From contig JAFAUB010000022.1 of assembly GCA_019243635.1 (NCBI GenBank), positions 1 through 64,000 on the forward strand: 64,000 bases of DNA, written 5' to 3'. Both the position numbers and the translations under genes were made by a program. This DNA is from Pseudonocardiales bacterium (GTDB taxonomy: Bacteria > Actinomycetota > Actinomycetes > Mycobacteriales > Pseudonocardiaceae). Positions 14,001-25,086 of the stretch are shown here, one piece after another. The stretch's first letter is position 1. Every line of letters starts with the position of its first letter. Under the pieces are notes generated by a model. It saw only the letters and a program-made list of their open reading frames with translations. It searched no databases and was not told the origin of the DNA.

Positions 14001-17000
14001 CGAGGGGAGGTGCTGCGGGCCTACCTGCGCGGGCGGTTGCCCGACTACCTGGTGCCCTCGGCGTTCGTGGTGCTGGACGCGCTGCCACTGACACCCAACG
14101 GCAAACTCGACCGCGGCGCGCTACCCGCTCCCGAGCACGGCTGCGCGGGGACCGGACGGGCGCCCAGGACGCCCCAGGAGCAGCTGCTCGCCGAGCTGTT
14201 CGCCGAGGTTCTGGGCGTCACCCGGGTCAGCGTCGAGGACGACTTCTTCGACCTGGGCGGCCACTCGCTGCTGGCCACCCGACTGGTCTCCCGGATCCGC
14301 GCCACCCTCGGCGTCGAGTTGGGGTTGCGTGCCCTGTTCGAGACCCCGACGGTGGCAGGGGTGGCCCTGCACCTGGATGACGCCGGGCCGGCCAGGCCGG
14401 CGTTGACGCGGCAGGAGCGTCCCGACGTGGTGCCGTTGTCCTTCGCGCAACGCCGGCTGTGGTTCCTGCACCAGATGGAGGGCCCCAGCGCCACCTACAA
14501 CATCCCCCTCGCGCTGCGCCTGTCCGGGGTGGTGGACCGGGCGGCGCTGCAGGCCGCGCTGGGCGACGTGGTGGCCCGCCACGAGAGCCTGCGCACGGTC
14601 TTCCCCCCGCTCGGCGGCGTGCCGTACCAGCGGGTGCTGGACGCGCCGAGCGCCTGCCCGACGCTGCACCTCACTGAGACGACCGAGACGGAGCTGCCGC
14701 GAGCGTTGGCCGCCGCGGCGAGGTACGGGTTCGATCTCAGGGTCGAGCCGCCGGTGCGGGCCGAGCTGTTCACCCTGGCACCGGGTGAGCATGCGCTGGT
14801 GGTGGTGGTCCATCACATCGCTGCTGACGGCTGGTCCATGGGCCCCCTGTCACGGGATCTGGCCGCCGCCTATCAGGCGCGTTCGCGGGGTGAAGCGCCG
14901 GGGTGGTCGCCGCTGCCGGTGCAGTACGCCGACTACACGCTGTGGCAGCACCGGCTGCTCGGCGACCAGACCGACCCGGACAGCCTGTTCGCCGCCCAGC
15001 TGGCCTACTGGACCCACGCGCTGGCCGGGCTGCCCGAATGCCTCGTGCTGCCCGCCGACCGGCCCCGTCCGGCGGTGGCGTCCTACCGCGGCGACCACGT
15101 GCCCGTCCGGCTGGACGCGGCGTTGCACCGAGGGTTGCGTGAGCTCGCCCGCCAAGGCGGGGCCAGCCTGTTCATGGTCCTGCAAGCCGGGTTGGCCGCA
15201 CTGCTGAGCAGGCTGGGCGCGGGCAGTGACATCGCGGTGGGCAGCCCGATCGCGGGGCGTACCGACCAGGCGCTGGACGAGCTGGTCGGGTTCTTCGTCA
15301 ACACGCTGGTGCTGCGCACCGACACCTCCGGTGACCCCACCTTCGCGCAGCTGCTCGCCCGGGTGCGGGAGACCGCGCTGGCCGCCTACGCCCACCAGGA
15401 CGTGCCGTTCGAGTACCTGGTCGAGGTCCTCAACCCGACCCGGTCGCTGGCGCACAACCCGCTGTTCCAGGTGCTGTTGGCGGTGCAGAACGCCCCCACG
15501 GACGACTTCGAGCTGCCCGGGCTGGACACCGGTGTCGTGCCGGCGCCGACCGGGACCGCGAAGTTCGACCTGGGACTGAGCCTATGGGAGCAGCACGGCG
15601 GGGGCGGAGAGCCCGCGGGGATCGACGGCGCGCTGGAGTACGCCGGCGATCTGTTCGACCCCGCGACGGCCGAGGCGATCGTGGCGCGCTGGGTGCGGTT
15701 GCTGGAGGCGGCGGTCGCCGACCCGAACCGCCCACTCAGCCGCGTCGACCTGCTGTCCGCACCGGAGCGCCACCGGTTGCTCCTCGACTACAACGACACC
15801 GCGGCCCCGGTGCCCCAGGCCTGTCTACCGGAGTTGTTCCACATCCGGGCGCAGGCGAGCCCGCAGGCCGCGGCGGTGGTCTTCGGTGCTGTCACGCTGA
15901 CCTACGCCCAGCTCAACGCGCGCGCGAACCGGCTCGCGCAGGCACTGATCGCGCGCGGGGTGGGTCCCGAGCAGATCGTGGCCCTGGCGCTGCCCCGCTC
16001 ACCGGAGCTGGTGGTGGCGATCCTGGCGGTCCTCAAGGCCGGGGCGGCCTACCTGCCGCTGGACCTGGACCATCCGGCCGCGCGGGTCGCCTTCATGCTC
16101 GACGACGCCCGACCGGCGTTGCTGCTGAGCAGCGCGGGACTGCTGGACGAGCTACCGGATCACACGCCGATCCCTCGGTTGGTCGTGGACCACCCTGACC
16201 CGGGTGAGTATCCGGACACCGATCCCACCGACGCTGACCGCACCACCCCCCTGCGGGCTGAGCATCCGGCGTATGTGATCTACACCTCGGGTTCCACCGG
16301 TCAGCCCAAAGGTGTCCTGGTCAGCCACGCCGGCCTGGCCAACCTGGCCGCGGCGCAGAGTGACCGGTTCGGCATCGATGCGCGCAGCCGGGTGCTGCAG
16401 TTCGCCTCACCCAGCTTCGATGCGTCGGTCTCGGAGCTGTGGGTGACCCTGCTGTCCGGCGCGACGCTGGTGCTCGCCCCGCCGGAGCAGCTGCTACCCG
16501 GAACGCCGCTGAGCACGCTGGCCGAAGACCAGCGGGTGACGCATGTGACGATGCCGCCCTCGGCGCTGGCGGTCCTGCCGGCCGAGAACGGTCTACCACC
16601 AGCGGTGACGGTGGTCGTGGCCGGTGAGGCGTGCCCGGCGGAGCTGGTCGCGGCCTGGTCCCCGGGCCGGCGGATGATCAACGCCTACGGTCCCACCGAG
16701 ACCACCGTGTGCGCCACCACGAGCGGTCCGCTGTCAGCTGAGACACAACCTGGGACGCGGATGCCGGTGCCGATCGGCCGGCCGATCGCCAACACCCGGG
16801 TGTATGTGCTCGACGCCGGCCTGCAGCCGGTACCCGCCGGGGTGGCGGGTGAGCTGTACATCGCCGGGGTGGGGCTGGCGCGCGGCTATCTGCGCCGGGC
16901 GGCCCTGACCGCGCAACGGTTCATCGCCGACCCGTTCGGCGCGCCTGGTGGGCGGATGTACCGGAGCGGTGATCTGGTCCGTCGGCGCGGTGACGGGAAT

Positions 17001-20000
17001 CTCGAGTTCGTCGGCCGGGCTGATGACCAGGTCAAGGTCCGCGGTTACCGGATCGAGCCGGGTGAGATCGAGACGGTGCTCGCCGCGCACCCGGGTGTGG
17101 CGCGGGCGGCGGTCATCGCCCGGGCGGACCGGGCCGAGGACACCCGGCTGGTGGGGTACGTCGTGGCTGCCGGCGGCCCCGCCCATGCTCGTGACGAACA
17201 GAGGGAACGAGACCGGGTCGGCGAGTGGCGAGAGCTGTACGAGTCGCTGCACGCCACCTCGGAGATGACAGCGTTCGGGCAGGACTTCGCCGGGTGGAAC
17301 AGCAGCTACGACGGTCAACCGATCCCCCTGGTGCAGATGCGCGAGTGGCGGGAGGAGACCGTCACCCGGATCCTGTCCCTGCGGCCCCGGCGGGTGCTGG
17401 AGATCGGTGTCGGTACGGGGTTGCTGCTGTCCCAGCTCGCACCCGGGTGTGAGACCTACTGGGCGACCGACTTCTCGGCCCCGGCGATCGAGATCCTGTC
17501 GGCCTATCTCGAGCGGTACTCCGACCTGGCGCAGCGGGTGGTGCTCCGCACCCAGGGTGCGCACGACACCCGCGGGCTGCCGGTGGGGTCGTTCGACACC
17601 GTGGTTCTCAACTCTGTCGTCCAGTACTTCCCCAGCAGCGACTATCTGCTCGAGGTGCTCGAGGGGGCGTTGCGTCTGGTCGCCCCCGGCGGCAGGGTGT
17701 TCATCGGTGATGTGCGCAACCTGCGGCTGCTGCGCCCGCTGGCCACCGCCGTGGCGTTGCACCGGGCCGGGGACTCGACCGACACCGCGACACTGCGCCG
17801 CGCGGTCGAACGCGCCATCCGGGCGGAGAAGGAACTGCTGGTCGACCCCGAGCTCTTCACCGCCCTGCACGACCGGCTCGCCGATATCGGCGGGGTGGAC
17901 ATCCGGATCAAACGCGGACGCCACCACAATGAGCTGACCTGCTACCGCTACGACGTCATCCTGCACAAACACCCGGTCACGCCGATATCACTGGGCGGGG
18001 CGCCCCGGCTGGGTTGGGGACAGCAGATCAGCGGACTGTCCGCATTGACCGACCACCTGACCGCCGCGCGCCCGGAGATGCTGCGCCTCACCGGTGTGCC
18101 CAACCACCGCATCACCCACGATGCCGCCGCCGCGCGAGCACTGCACGCCGGTCACCGGCCCGCCGACCTGCGCAAGGGGCGCCCCGACGGCTCCGCTGCC
18201 CTGGACCCCGAGGCGTTGCACGCGCTGGGTGACCGGTGCGGCTACTGGGTGGGCGTCACCTGGTCGACAGGCGTCCCCGACGCCATGGACGTCGTGTTCG
18301 CCCACCCAGCCCGGATGGCATCGGGTGTTCCCGTCGACCTGTACATCCCCGAGCGCGCCGCCCAGCCGCCGCTCTCGTCGTTCACGAACACCCCGAGCAC
18401 CGCGCGGGACACCGGCGCGCTGACCGGCGAGCTACGCGAGTACCTGCGCGAACGTCTGCCCGAGTACATGGTGCCCGCCGCGCTGGTCGTGCTGGATGCG
18501 TTGCCGGTGACGCCCAGCGGCAAACTCGACCGGGGCGCGCTGCCCGCACCCGAGCCCGACCGGGTCGGCGCCGGACGGGGACCCGGCACACCGCAGGAGC
18601 AGTTCTTGTGCGAGCTGTTCGCCGACGTGCTGGGCCGCTCCAACGTCGGTGTCGACGACGACTTCTTCGACCTCGGCGGGCACTCCCTGCTCGCCACCCG
18701 TCTCCTCGCCCGGGTACGCGCCGGCCTCGACGTCGAGCTCGAGCTACGCCACCTGTTCGAGACCCCCACCGTCGCCGGACTGGCCACCCGGCTGCGCGAG
18801 GCCGGCCCGGCCCGGCCGGCGCTCACCCGGTGTGAGCGTCCCGATCCGTTGCCGTTGTCGTTCGCGCAACGCCGGCTGTGGTTCCTCCACCAGATGGAGG
18901 GCCCCCATGCCACCTATCACATGCCGTTGGCGTTGCGCCTGCGCGGAACGCTGGACCGCGAAGCGTTGCAGGCCGCGCTCGGTGACGTCCTGGCCCGTCA
19001 TGAGAGCCTGCGTACGGTCTTCCCGCAGCGTGAGGGCGTGCCATACCAGCACGTCCTGGATGCGCAGACGGCCTGCCCGCAGCTGCGCGTCACCCGGACG
19101 ACCGAGACGGAGCTGCCGGGCAGACTGGCCGCCGCGGCACAGCACGGGTTCGATCTCGCCACCGAGCCACCGGTACGAGCCGAGCTGTTCACTCTAGAAC
19201 CCCACGAGCATGTGCTGCTGGTGCTGGTGCACCACATCGCCGCTGACGGCTGGTCGATGGGCCCGCTGTCACGCGACCTGGCCGCCGCCTACACCGCCCG
19301 CCGCCGAGGCCAGGCGCCGGGGTGGGCGCCGCTGCCGGTGCACTACGCCGACTACACGCTCTGGCAGCACCGGCTGCTCGGTGACCACACCGACCCGAAC
19401 AGCCTGTTCGCCGCCCAACTGGCCTACTGGACCCAGGCGCTGGCCGGGCTGCCCGAACACCTGCGGCTACCCACCGACCGCCCCCGCCCGGCGGTGGCCT
19501 CCTACCGCGGCGACTACCTCACCGTTCGGCTGGCCCCCACGATGCACCATGGGCTGCTGGGCCTGGCGCGCCGAGCCGGAGCCAGCCTGTTCATGGTCCT
19601 GCAAGCCGGGCTCGCGGCGCTGCTGTCCCGACTGGGCGCGGGCGAGGACATTCCGCTGGGCAGCCCGATCGCCGGGCGCACCGACCAGGCTTTGGACGAG
19701 CTGGTCGGGTTCTTCGTCAACACGCTGGTGCTGCGCACCGACACCTCCGGTGACCCCACCTTCGCGCAGCTGCTCGCCCGGGTGCGGGAGACCGCGCTGG
19801 CCGCCTACGCCCATCAGGACGTCCCGTTCGAGTACCTCGTCGAGGTCCTCAACCCCACCCGGTCGCTGGCCCACCACCCGCTGTTCCAGATCATGCTGGC
19901 GCTGCAGAACGCTCCTGAAGCGGACTTCGAGCTACCCGGGCTGGATACCGGCTTCGTACCGGCACCGACCGCCACCGCCAGGTTCGACCTGTCCCTCAGC

Positions 20001-22811
20001 CTGTCCGAACGGCGCGGCCCGGACGGCGGCCCCGAAGGCGTCGACGGGGTCGTCGAGTACGCCACCGACCTGTTCGACCCCGCCACCATCGAGGCACTCC
20101 TCGCGCGCTGGACGCGTCTGTTGGAGGCGGCGGTCGCCGACCCGGACCGGCCGATCAGCCGCATCGACATCCTCGCTCCGACAGAACGCACCCGGCTGCT
20201 CCTCGACTACAACGACACCGCCCACCCGATCCCCGCTGCCGGCCTGCCGGCGTTGTTCGAGACCCGGGTGCGGGCCACACCCGACGCGGTGGCCGTGGTG
20301 TCCGGGAACACCACGCTGACCTACCGCCGGCTCAACGCCAGAGCCAACCGGCTCGCGCATGAGCTGCTCGCCCGGGGGGTGGGCCGGGAGAGCGCGGTGG
20401 CGGTGCTGCTGGAACGGTCCGCTGAGCTGGTGGTGGCGACTCTGGCGGTGGTCAAGGCGGGGGGGACCTATGTGCCGTTGGACCCGCGGTACCCACCGGC
20501 ACGGATGGATCTGGTCATCGCCGAGACCGGAGCGTCGGTTCTGGTCACCGACTCGGGGCCGCGCGGGCGCCGGCTTCCCGACCGCGCGCAGGTCGTCGTC
20601 CTCGACGCGCAGGCACGTGGTGCCGAACCGGATCCCGGTGACCCGGGGATCGCCTGCGATCCCCGGCAGCTCGCCTACATCATGTACACCTCGGGCTCGA
20701 CAGGAGCGCCGAAGGGCGTCGCGATCACCCATCGCGACGTGGCGGAGCTGGCACTGGACCCCTGTTGGCGCGGCGGTGCGCACCAGCGGGTGCTGGTGCA
20801 CTCCCCCTCGGCGTTCGACGCATCGACGTATGAGCTGTGGGTTCCGCTGCTGAACGGCGGACAGGTCGTGGTGGCCCCCGCAGGCGAGCTGGACATCGCC
20901 GTGGTGGAGCGGGTGATCACCGAGAGCCGTGTCACGGGGTTGTGGCTGAGCGCGGGTCTGTTCAGCCTCATGGCCGAGCAGTGCCCCGGCTGCTTCGTCG
21001 GGGTGCGTGAGGTGTGGACCGGGGGTGAGGTGGTGTCGGCCACCGCGGTCGCCCGGGTGCTGGACGCGTGCCCCGCGACCAGGGTGGTCAACGGTTACGG
21101 ACCCACCGAGACCACGACGTTCGTCGCGTGTCATCCGATGCGTGCACCGTATGAGGCCGCACACACCGTGCCGATCGGCCGGCCGATGGCCAACACCCGG
21201 CTGTATGTGCTCGACCCCGGCCTGCGTCCACTGTCCCCGGGTGTGTCGGGGGAGCTGTACATCGGCGGGGCCGGGCTGGCGCGAGGCTACCTGCACCAGC
21301 CCGGTCTGACCGCGCGGCGGTTCGTGGCCGACCCCTACGGCCCGCCGGGTGGGCGCCTGTACCGCACCGGGGATCTGGCCCGCTGGCGCGACGGCAACCT
21401 GGAGTTCGTCGGCCGCGCTGATGAGCAGGTCAAACTTCGCGGGTTCCGCATCGAGCCGGGAGAGATCGAAACGGTGCTCGCCACACACCCCGACGTCGCG
21501 CGCACCGCGGTCATCGTCCGCCAGGAGGGGCCCGAGGACAAGCGGCTCGTCGCCTATGTGGTGCCCGCTCCGGACACCGCGCCGCCACCGGAACCGTTAC
21601 GCGAGTATCTGCGCCGGCGTCTGCCCGACTACATGGTGCCCTCGGCGCTGGTGATGCTCGATGCGCTGCCGTTGACGCCCAACGGCAAACTCGACCGCGA
21701 CGCGCTGCCCACCCCGGAGCTCGACGCGGCCGGCACCGGCCGGGCACCGAGGACACCGCAAGAACAGCTGCTGTGCGAGCTGTTCGCCGAAGCGCTGGGC
21801 CTGACCCAGGTCGATATCGACGACGACTTCTTCGACCTGGGCGGGCACTCGCTGCTCGCCAACCGCCTGGTCGCCCGGGTACGCGCCACCTTCGGCGTCG
21901 AGGTGGGACTTCGCGGTCTGTTCGAAGCCCCGACCGTGGCCGGGCTGGCGGCGCGTTTGGACATGGCGGACCCCCGGGGCGCGTTCGACGTGATACTGCC
22001 CTTGAGAACCCAGGGCCGGCACTCGCCGCTGTTCTGCATACACCCCGGCGGCGGAGTCAGCTGGTCCTACTGCGGGCTGATGAGACATCTTCGCCCGGAC
22101 CATCCGATCTATGGGGTGCAGGCGCGTGGCCTCGCTCGGCCAGAGCCGCTCCCGGCCTCTATCGAGCAGATGGCGGCTGACTACGCCGACCGGATACACA
22201 AGGTCCAGCCGGCCGGGCCGTACTGTCTTCTCGGCTGGTCCTTCGGGGGCATCGTCGCCCACGCCGTCGCGACCGAGCTCCAACAGCGCGGCGAACAGGT
22301 CGCCCTGCTCGGCGTGCTCGACGCTTACCCGGCTTGCGGACTGTACTCGCGCGAGGACACGCCCGCACTCGAGGAGCGGGACATTCTTGCCGCCATGCTC
22401 GGTGCTGACGCGGATGATAGGGAGGGTGAACCGTTGACGTTCGCCAGGGCACTGGAGGTCCTCCGCGGTCAGGACAGGACTTTCGCGGATCTCGACGAGC
22501 GCTACCTCGAGGCTATCATCAAGGTCTGGATCAATAACTACCATATCGCGGTCGACTTCACTCCCGGCGGGTTCCGCGGGAACCTGCTGTTGTTCAGCTC
22601 CACGATCGACCGACCTGAGGACGCGCCCACACCTGACGCGTGGAAGCCATATATCGACGGTGAGATTGAGTCCCACCCTATCGTCAGCACGCACGACCGC
22701 ATGATGACGGAGCCGGCCTCGACGGCCCAGATCGGGCCGATCCTGGCGGCCAGACTCGAAGAAGTCGCTAACCACACATCTACCAACACATCAAGGAGCG
22801 CTGAGCTGTGA
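8043..22811 (+). CDS. Non-ribosomal peptide synthetase, four modules with N-methyltransferase and thioesterase
   Basis: This 4922-residue protein completes and releases the peptide. The ATG at 8043 overlaps the previous stop and starts exactly at the first C domain ([10 protein letters not shown], the type that accepts a D-residue donor after an E domain). Approximate nucleotide positions are C 8060-9380, A 9440-10960, T to 11180; C 11235-12580, A 12640-14140, T to 14360; C 14420-15760, A 15820-18560 with an N-methyltransferase inserted at about 17215-18000 (LEIGVGTG), T to 18790; C 18845-20190, A 20245-21715, T to 21960; TE 21985-22790 (GWSFGG serine). Pocket residues read by eye are D-V-Q-F-A-A-H-V-A (proline-like), D-A-W-T-V-A-A-V-C (Phe), D-A-S-T-V-A-A-V-C (Tyr or beta-hydroxy-Tyr, N-methylated here) and D-A-Y-W-W-G-G-T-F (Val). 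The first assignment is the least certain. The stop overlaps the GTG of the MbtH gene. Confidence 0.96.
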   Translation: MTPSGLEDVLPLSPMQEGLLFHALYDQAGTDVYTVQQIFDVDGPLDGPALRAAAQALVSRHANLRAGFRQVDSGRPVQVIPRYVAVPWEEIDLCGLGPAQAEAEVARLVAEDRARRFVLSCPPLLRFTLLRRGPQRHRLVMTIHHVLFDGWSMPVMLRELAALYANGGDIDALPAVTPYREYLAWLAHQDQPAAEQAWRQALAGLAHPTRLAPVDHSRAPILPERMIIEVPRELATALNELTRRHGVTLNTVMQGAWGVVLSRMSGHHDVVFGAVVSGRPPQIPRVETMVGLFMNMVPVRVRVSPAQALIAMMTRLQGEQSALTTHHHLGLAQVQHVSGMGELFDTAVVFENYPWDSPTHGAFLGPDTGLRITAVTSRDATHYPLTLLVSPGERLYLLLDYRGDLFERAGVEAIAARLRRVLEAVVTDPDQPIGRVDILAPAERHQVVESWNDTTHPVPATTLPELFEQQVRRTPRATAVVFENTELSYAQLNTRANRLAHRLISLGVGPEWIVALALPRSPALLVALLAVLKAGAGYLPLDPDYPHARIASMLDDARPGLLLTDRVLQGGLPASPAIPRLTLDGSDPLEPGGEYPDTDPTDRDRTAALMPQHPAYVIYTSGSTGVPKGVVMPCAGLVNLLWWHHRALAGPPGTRTAQFTAISFDVSAQEILSTLAFGKTLVIPTEEVRRDADRLVGWLDRHQVHELFAPNLVLEALAQAAVEQGCELARLRGIAQAGEALTLTRQVQQFYRRRPHRRLHNHYGPAETHVATAYSLPGDVEDWPLPAPIGRPIANTRVYVLDAGLQPVPVGVAGEVYIAGAGVARGYLHRAGLTAERFVADPNTPGGRMYRTGDLARRRGDGNLEFAGRVDDQVKIRGFRIEPGEIESVLAAHPDVAQTAVIAREDRPGDKRLVAYLVPAGDGGCRPDALREYVRQWLPDYMVPAALVVLDALPLTPNGKLDRGALPAPELGHAGAGRVPRTPHEQLVCELFAEVLGLPGVGVEDDFFDLGGHSLLATRLAARIRATLDVELELRALFETPTIAGLAARLDSAGPGRLALTRYERPDVVPLSFAQRRLWFLHQLEGAGPTYNIPLALHLRGEVDREALRAALGDVVARHESLRTIFPAGAGVPCQLVLDVETGCPPLTVTETAATRLSERVAAAAGHGFDIATETPLRAELFVLAPDEQVLLLVIHHIAGDGWSIGLLSADLAAAYAARREGRPPGWAPLPVQYADYTLWQHRLLGDHADPDSLFAAQVAYWTKALAGLPEQLTLPTDRPRPPVASYRGGVVEVSVDAGLHHGLRELARRGGASVFMVLQAGLAALLSRLGAGEDIAVGSPIAGRTDQALDELVGFFVNTLVLRTDTSGDPSFAQLLARVRETALAAYANQDVPFEYLVEALNPSRSLARHPLCQVMLALHNTPEVDCELPGLDVTPVGAHTGVAKFDLSLSLRERRGVDGGSEGIDGVVEYADDLFDAATVETMVARWVRLLEAVVADPGRPVSRIDILTPEERARLLLEYNDTAGVVPPDCLPVLFEAQARATPQAAAVVFEGTTLTYSRLNSRANRLAHALITRGLGPERTVALALPRSPALVVAVMAVLKAGACYLPLDPDYPPERIGLMLDDARPALLLTDAQTAASVPDDAATPRLLMDDPDTVTELGEHPDTDPTDADRASRLLPQHPAYVIYTSGSTGAPKGVVVCHAGVAGLAAAQTERLGVGAGSRVLQFASLSFDASFWELCMSLLSGAALVVAPAQRLLPGAPLAALAADQRVTHVTVPPSVLAVLAPGDGLPSAATVVVAGEACPPELVATWSPGRRMINAYGPTETTVCATMSGPLAPETQTPPPIGGPITNMRAYVLDAGLAPVPPGVAGELYIAGAGLARGYLGRPGLTAQRFVADPFGPPGGRMYRTGDLVRRRADGNLEFAGRIDDQVKIRGYRIEPGEIETVLTAHPEVAQAAVVARHDRPGDQRLVAYVVSAGPRCRGEVLRAYLRGRLPDYLVPSAFVVLDALPLTPNGKLDRGALPAPEHGCAGTGRAPRTPQEQLLAELFAEVLGVTRVSVEDDFFDLGGHSLLATRLVSRIRATLGVELGLRALFETPTVAGVALHLDDAGPARPALTRQERPDVVPLSFAQRRLWFLHQMEGPSATYNIPLALRLSGVVDRAALQAALGDVVARHESLRTVFPPLGGVPYQRVLDAPSACPTLHLTETTETELPRALAAAARYGFDLRVEPPVRAELFTLAPGEHALVVVVHHIAADGWSMGPLSRDLAAAYQARSRGEAPGWSPLPVQYADYTLWQHRLLGDQTDPDSLFAAQLAYWTHALAGLPECLVLPADRPRPAVASYRGDHVPVRLDAALHRGLRELARQGGASLFMVLQAGLAALLSRLGAGSDIAVGSPIAGRTDQALDELVGFFVNTLVLRTDTSGDPTFAQLLARVRETALAAYAHQDVPFEYLVEVLNPTRSLAHNPLFQVLLAVQNAPTDDFELPGLDTGVVPAPTGTAKFDLGLSLWEQHGGGGEPAGIDGALEYAGDLFDPATAEAIVARWVRLLEAAVADPNRPLSRVDLLSAPERHRLLLDYNDTAAPVPQACLPELFHIRAQASPQAAAVVFGAVTLTYAQLNARANRLAQALIARGVGPEQIVALALPRSPELVVAILAVLKAGAAYLPLDLDHPAARVAFMLDDARPALLLSSAGLLDELPDHTPIPRLVVDHPDPGEYPDTDPTDADRTTPLRAEHPAYVIYTSGSTGQPKGVLVSHAGLANLAAAQSDRFGIDARSRVLQFASPSFDASVSELWVTLLSGATLVLAPPEQLLPGTPLSTLAEDQRVTHVTMPPSALAVLPAENGLPPAVTVVVAGEACPAELVAAWSPGRRMINAYGPTETTVCATTSGPLSAETQPGTRMPVPIGRPIANTRVYVLDAGLQPVPAGVAGELYIAGVGLARGYLRRAALTAQRFIADPFGAPGGRMYRSGDLVRRRGDGNLEFVGRADDQVKVRGYRIEPGEIETVLAAHPGVARAAVIARADRAEDTRLVGYVVAAGGPAHARDEQRERDRVGEWRELYESLHATSEMTAFGQDFAGWNSSYDGQPIPLVQMREWREETVTRILSLRPRRVLEIGVGTGLLLSQLAPGCETYWATDFSAPAIEILSAYLERYSDLAQRVVLRTQGAHDTRGLPVGSFDTVVLNSVVQYFPSSDYLLEVLEGALRLVAPGGRVFIGDVRNLRLLRPLATAVALHRAGDSTDTATLRRAVERAIRAEKELLVDPELFTALHDRLADIGGVDIRIKRGRHHNELTCYRYDVILHKHPVTPISLGGAPRLGWGQQISGLSALTDHLTAARPEMLRLTGVPNHRITHDAAAARALHAGHRPADLRKGRPDGSAALDPEALHALGDRCGYWVGVTWSTGVPDAMDVVFAHPARMASGVPVDLYIPERAAQPPLSSFTNTPSTARDTGALTGELREYLRERLPEYMVPAALVVLDALPVTPSGKLDRGALPAPEPDRVGAGRGPGTPQEQFLCELFADVLGRSNVGVDDDFFDLGGHSLLATRLLARVRAGLDVELELRHLFETPTVAGLATRLREAGPARPALTRCERPDPLPLSFAQRRLWFLHQMEGPHATYHMPLALRLRGTLDREALQAALGDVLARHESLRTVFPQREGVPYQHVLDAQTACPQLRVTRTTETELPGRLAAAAQHGFDLATEPPVRAELFTLEPHEHVLLVLVHHIAADGWSMGPLSRDLAAAYTARRRGQAPGWAPLPVHYADYTLWQHRLLGDHTDPNSLFAAQLAYWTQALAGLPEHLRLPTDRPRPAVASYRGDYLTVRLAPTMHHGLLGLARRAGASLFMVLQAGLAALLSRLGAGEDIPLGSPIAGRTDQALDELVGFFVNTLVLRTDTSGDPTFAQLLARVRETALAAYAHQDVPFEYLVEVLNPTRSLAHHPLFQIMLALQNAPEADFELPGLDTGFVPAPTATARFDLSLSLSERRGPDGGPEGVDGVVEYATDLFDPATIEALLARWTRLLEAAVADPDRPISRIDILAPTERTRLLLDYNDTAHPIPAAGLPALFETRVRATPDAVAVVSGNTTLTYRRLNARANRLAHELLARGVGRESAVAVLLERSAELVVATLAVVKAGGTYVPLDPRYPPARMDLVIAETGASVLVTDSGPRGRRLPDRAQVVVLDAQARGAEPDPGDPGIACDPRQLAYIMYTSGSTGAPKGVAITHRDVAELALDPCWRGGAHQRVLVHSPSAFDASTYELWVPLLNGGQVVVAPAGELDIAVVERVITESRVTGLWLSAGLFSLMAEQCPGCFVGVREVWTGGEVVSATAVARVLDACPATRVVNGYGPTETTTFVACHPMRAPYEAAHTVPIGRPMANTRLYVLDPGLRPLSPGVSGELYIGGAGLARGYLHQPGLTARRFVADPYGPPGGRLYRTGDLARWRDGNLEFVGRADEQVKLRGFRIEPGEIETVLATHPDVARTAVIVRQEGPEDKRLVAYVVPAPDTAPPPEPLREYLRRRLPDYMVPSALVMLDALPLTPNGKLDRDALPTPELDAAGTGRAPRTPQEQLLCELFAEALGLTQVDIDDDFFDLGGHSLLANRLVARVRATFGVEVGLRGLFEAPTVAGLAARLDMADPRGAFDVILPLRTQGRHSPLFCIHPGGGVSWSYCGLMRHLRPDHPIYGVQARGLARPEPLPASIEQMAADYADRIHKVQPAGPYCLLGWSFGGIVAHAVATELQQRGEQVALLGVLDAYPACGLYSREDTPALEERDILAAMLGADADDREGEPLTFARALEVLRGQDRTFADLDERYLEAIIKVWINNYHIAVDFTPGGFRGNLLLFSSTIDRPEDAPTPDAWKPYIDGEIESHPIVSTHDRMMTEPASTAQIGPILAARLEEVANHTSTNTSRSAEL

Positions 22812-23023
22812 CTAATCCTTTCGAAGACCCCGATGGCCGGTACCTCGCGCTGGTGAACGACGAGGGCCAGTACTCCCTATGGCCGGTCTTCGTCGACGTG
22901 CCGGCCGGCTGGACCATCGCCCATCCCGAAGACACCCGCGAGGCCTGCCTGGACTACATCAACGAGCACTGGACCGACATGCGGCCGCAGAGCCTCATCG
23001 ACGCCATGAACGACCAGTCCTAG
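22808..23023 (+). CDS. MbtH-like protein
   Basis: This 71-residue MbtH-family protein is a small chaperone-like partner that binds adenylation domains and supports their folding or activity. It begins [20 protein letters not shown] and carries the conserved Trp-rich signature ([13 protein letters not shown], then [14 protein letters not shown]), at normal family length. The GTG start at 22808 overlaps the synthetase TGA (GTGA), so it is translationally coupled and belongs to this peptide cluster. Confidence 0.96.
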   Translation: MTNPFEDPDGRYLALVNDEGQYSLWPVFVDVPAGWTIAHPEDTREACLDYINEHWTDMRPQSLIDAMNDQS

Positions 23024-23036
23024 GACCGGGACGGCC

Positions 23037-24284
23037 ATGTCCAGCGGCACTGAGCTGCCCGAAGCCGTCGAGAACAACGACGGTGGCTTCGACGAGGTCA
23101 TCCTGGCGTTGGCGACGCCGGAGTGTCGTCAGGACCCCTACCGGCTCTATGCGCGGATGCGCCGCGAGGACCCGGTCTATCGCAGCTCACAGGGGATCTG
23201 GTACCTGACCCGCTACGCCGACGTCGAGGCCGCCCTGCGCGACCTGCGGCTGTCCAACGACGGGGAACGCATGACACGGGCGTTGGCGGCTCGGCAGGGA
23301 GCCCCGCAACGCTTCAGTAGGCTCACGCGACGGCTCGGCCGGGTCATGACGACCACCGACCCGCCCGACCACGCCCGGCTGCGCAGGCTGGTCAGCAAGG
23401 CGTTCACCGCTCGACGGGTCCAGGGCCTTCGGCCGCGGCTCCAGGCGATCGTGGATGGGCTCCTCGACGCCGCGGTCGCGGCCGGGTCCACCATGGATCT
23501 CATCGCGGCGCTGGCCTCCCCGCTGCCGGGCACTGTGATCTGCGAGCTGTTCGGCATTCCGCGCGGCGACACCGAGCGCGTCCGGGCATGGTTTCACCAG
23601 TTGAGGGCGCCGAACACGGTGCAGGGTGTCGAGCGCATCGAGCTGATGGTGGAGCAGTTCGAGGGCTACCTCACCGACCTCATCCGCCGACGGCGGGCCC
23701 GACCGGCCGACGATATCCTCAGCGCGCTGGTCACGGTGGCCGAGCGTGATGACCAGCTCACCGATGAGGAGCTGCTGTCGACCTGCCTCATGCTGGTCAC
23801 CGCCGGGGACCAGGCGACCACCGACCTGATCGGCAACGGCACCCTCGCGCTGCTGCGTCACCCCGACCAGCTGCGCCGACTGCAGCGGGACCCGACGCTG
23901 ATCCGCTCGGCGGTCGACGAGCTGGTGCGCTACGACAGTCCCTCCCAGATCATCATCCGCGTCGTCGCGGAAGCGGTGGAGATCGGCGGACGGACGCTGG
24001 CTGAGGGCGAGCTCGTACATCTCGTGCTGGCCGCCACCAATCGTGACCCAGAGCGTTTCCCGGACCCGGACCAGCTCGACCTGGGCCGCCCCGATAACCG
24101 GCATCTGAGCTTCGGCAACGGGCCGCACTTCTGTCTGGGTGCGCCACTGGCCCGCCTCGCGGGTGAGGTCGCGATCGGCACGCTCATACGGCGTCTGCCG
24201 GGGCTGCGCCTGAGTACCGAGACCGTGCAATGGAAGCCGAACCCGATGCTGCGCGGCCCCGCCTGCCTGCCCGTCGCCTACTGA
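23037..24284 (+). CDS. Cytochrome P450 (NRPS tailoring enzyme)
   Basis: This is a 415-residue soluble bacterial P450. The haem-ligand loop FGNGPHFCLGAPLAR, the K-helix ExxR (ELVRY) and the I-helix AGDQATT are all present. In the I-helix the usual acid/alcohol pair (AGxET or AGHETT) is replaced by D-Q-A-T, which can affect oxygen activation or substrate choice. It starts 13 bases after the MbtH stop, so it is in the synthetase operon. It may hydroxylate a bound or released peptide residue or cross-link aromatic residues, since Phe and N-methyl-Tyr are adjacent in the predicted peptide. Which of these it does is inference; the family assignment is firm. Confidence 0.95.
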   Translation: MSSGTELPEAVENNDGGFDEVILALATPECRQDPYRLYARMRREDPVYRSSQGIWYLTRYADVEAALRDLRLSNDGERMTRALAARQGAPQRFSRLTRRLGRVMTTTDPPDHARLRRLVSKAFTARRVQGLRPRLQAIVDGLLDAAVAAGSTMDLIAALASPLPGTVICELFGIPRGDTERVRAWFHQLRAPNTVQGVERIELMVEQFEGYLTDLIRRRRARPADDILSALVTVAERDDQLTDEELLSTCLMLVTAGDQATTDLIGNGTLALLRHPDQLRRLQRDPTLIRSAVDELVRYDSPSQIIIRVVAEAVEIGGRTLAEGELVHLVLAATNRDPERFPDPDQLDLGRPDNRHLSFGNGPHFCLGAPLARLAGEVAIGTLIRRLPGLRLSTETVQWKPNPMLRGPACLPVAY

Positions 24285-24332
24285 ACAGGTAAGCGACGTC
24301 GGATGACATCGCGAGCAAGGAGTGGTGACACG

Positions 24333-25067
24333 ATGGCTCTGGAGTTCACGATCCGCCGAGAGAACGAGCTGCCGGCCACCCCCGAGCAGGTCTGGGACGC
24401 GGTGGCCACCGGCCCCGGCAACCTGGGATGGCTCTATCCGATGGAGATCGAGCCGCGGGAGGGTGGGGTGGTGTCCCGCGGGCCCTCCACGGTGACCGTC
24501 TGGGATCCGCCGCGGCGGTTCGCCTGCCGCCATGAGAGTGAGGATTCCTCATCCGACCTGGAGTACCTCATCGAAGCGCGCGAGGACGGTGGCACCGTGC
24601 TGCACATCGTGATCCACCGGGTACTCAGCGGCAGCGCCGGTGACGACTGGGCGGCCAAGACCGATGGTGCTGATAAGCATGCGGACTTCTACCACCACAC
24701 CCTCGGGCAGTACCTGCGATACTTCAGCGGCCGTCCCGCGACGTTCGTGCAGGCCCAGGGGCCGGCAGCGGCCACTGAGGCGAATGCGTTCACGGTGCTC
24801 CGCCGAGGGCTCGGGCTCACCGACGACATCGCCGAAGGTGATGCGGTGCGGCTCGCCCCGGTGGGCCTCGACCCTCTGGAGGCGGTGGTGGACTACCTGA
24901 ACCCCCATTTCATCGGCCTGCGCACCGCCGACGGGCTTTACCGCTTCTTCGGCAGGAACGCCTGGGGGATTCCGGTGGGCTTGAGCCACCACCTCTTCGC
25001 CGCCGATGTCGACCAGCAGCAGACCGAGCAGGCGTGGCGTGGGTGGCTGGACAGGGTGTTCGCCTAG
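24333..25067 (+). CDS. SRPBCC (START/AHSA1-like) domain protein
   Basis: This 244-residue protein has an SRPBCC ligand-binding fold in its first half: an N-terminal LEFTIRRENELPATPEQVWDAV, then alternating beta-strands rich in Trp and Phe. Its second half (from about residue 145, LGLTDDIAEGDAVRLAP) looks like a second smaller alpha/beta domain. I chose the ATG at 24333 because AAGGAG lies 10 bases upstream. An upstream in-frame ATG at 24303 lacks a good ribosome site. It is the last gene of the synthetase operon and converges with the minus-strand permease. Homologues may bind hydrophobic ligands or act as cyclases; its role in this pathway is unknown. Confidence 0.8.
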   Translation: MALEFTIRRENELPATPEQVWDAVATGPGNLGWLYPMEIEPREGGVVSRGPSTVTVWDPPRRFACRHESEDSSSDLEYLIEAREDGGTVLHIVIHRVLSGSAGDDWAAKTDGADKHADFYHHTLGQYLRYFSGRPATFVQAQGPAAATEANAFTVLRRGLGLTDDIAEGDAVRLAPVGLDPLEAVVDYLNPHFIGLRTADGLYRFFGRNAWGIPVGLSHHLFAADVDQQQTEQAWRGWLDRVFA

Positions 25068-25086
25068 GACGCGTTACCGGTACGCG

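Noticed and set aside
24303-24332. Earlier start for the SRPBCC protein
   Set aside because: No ribosome site precedes it and the extra ten residues are not family-like. AAGGAG supports 24333.
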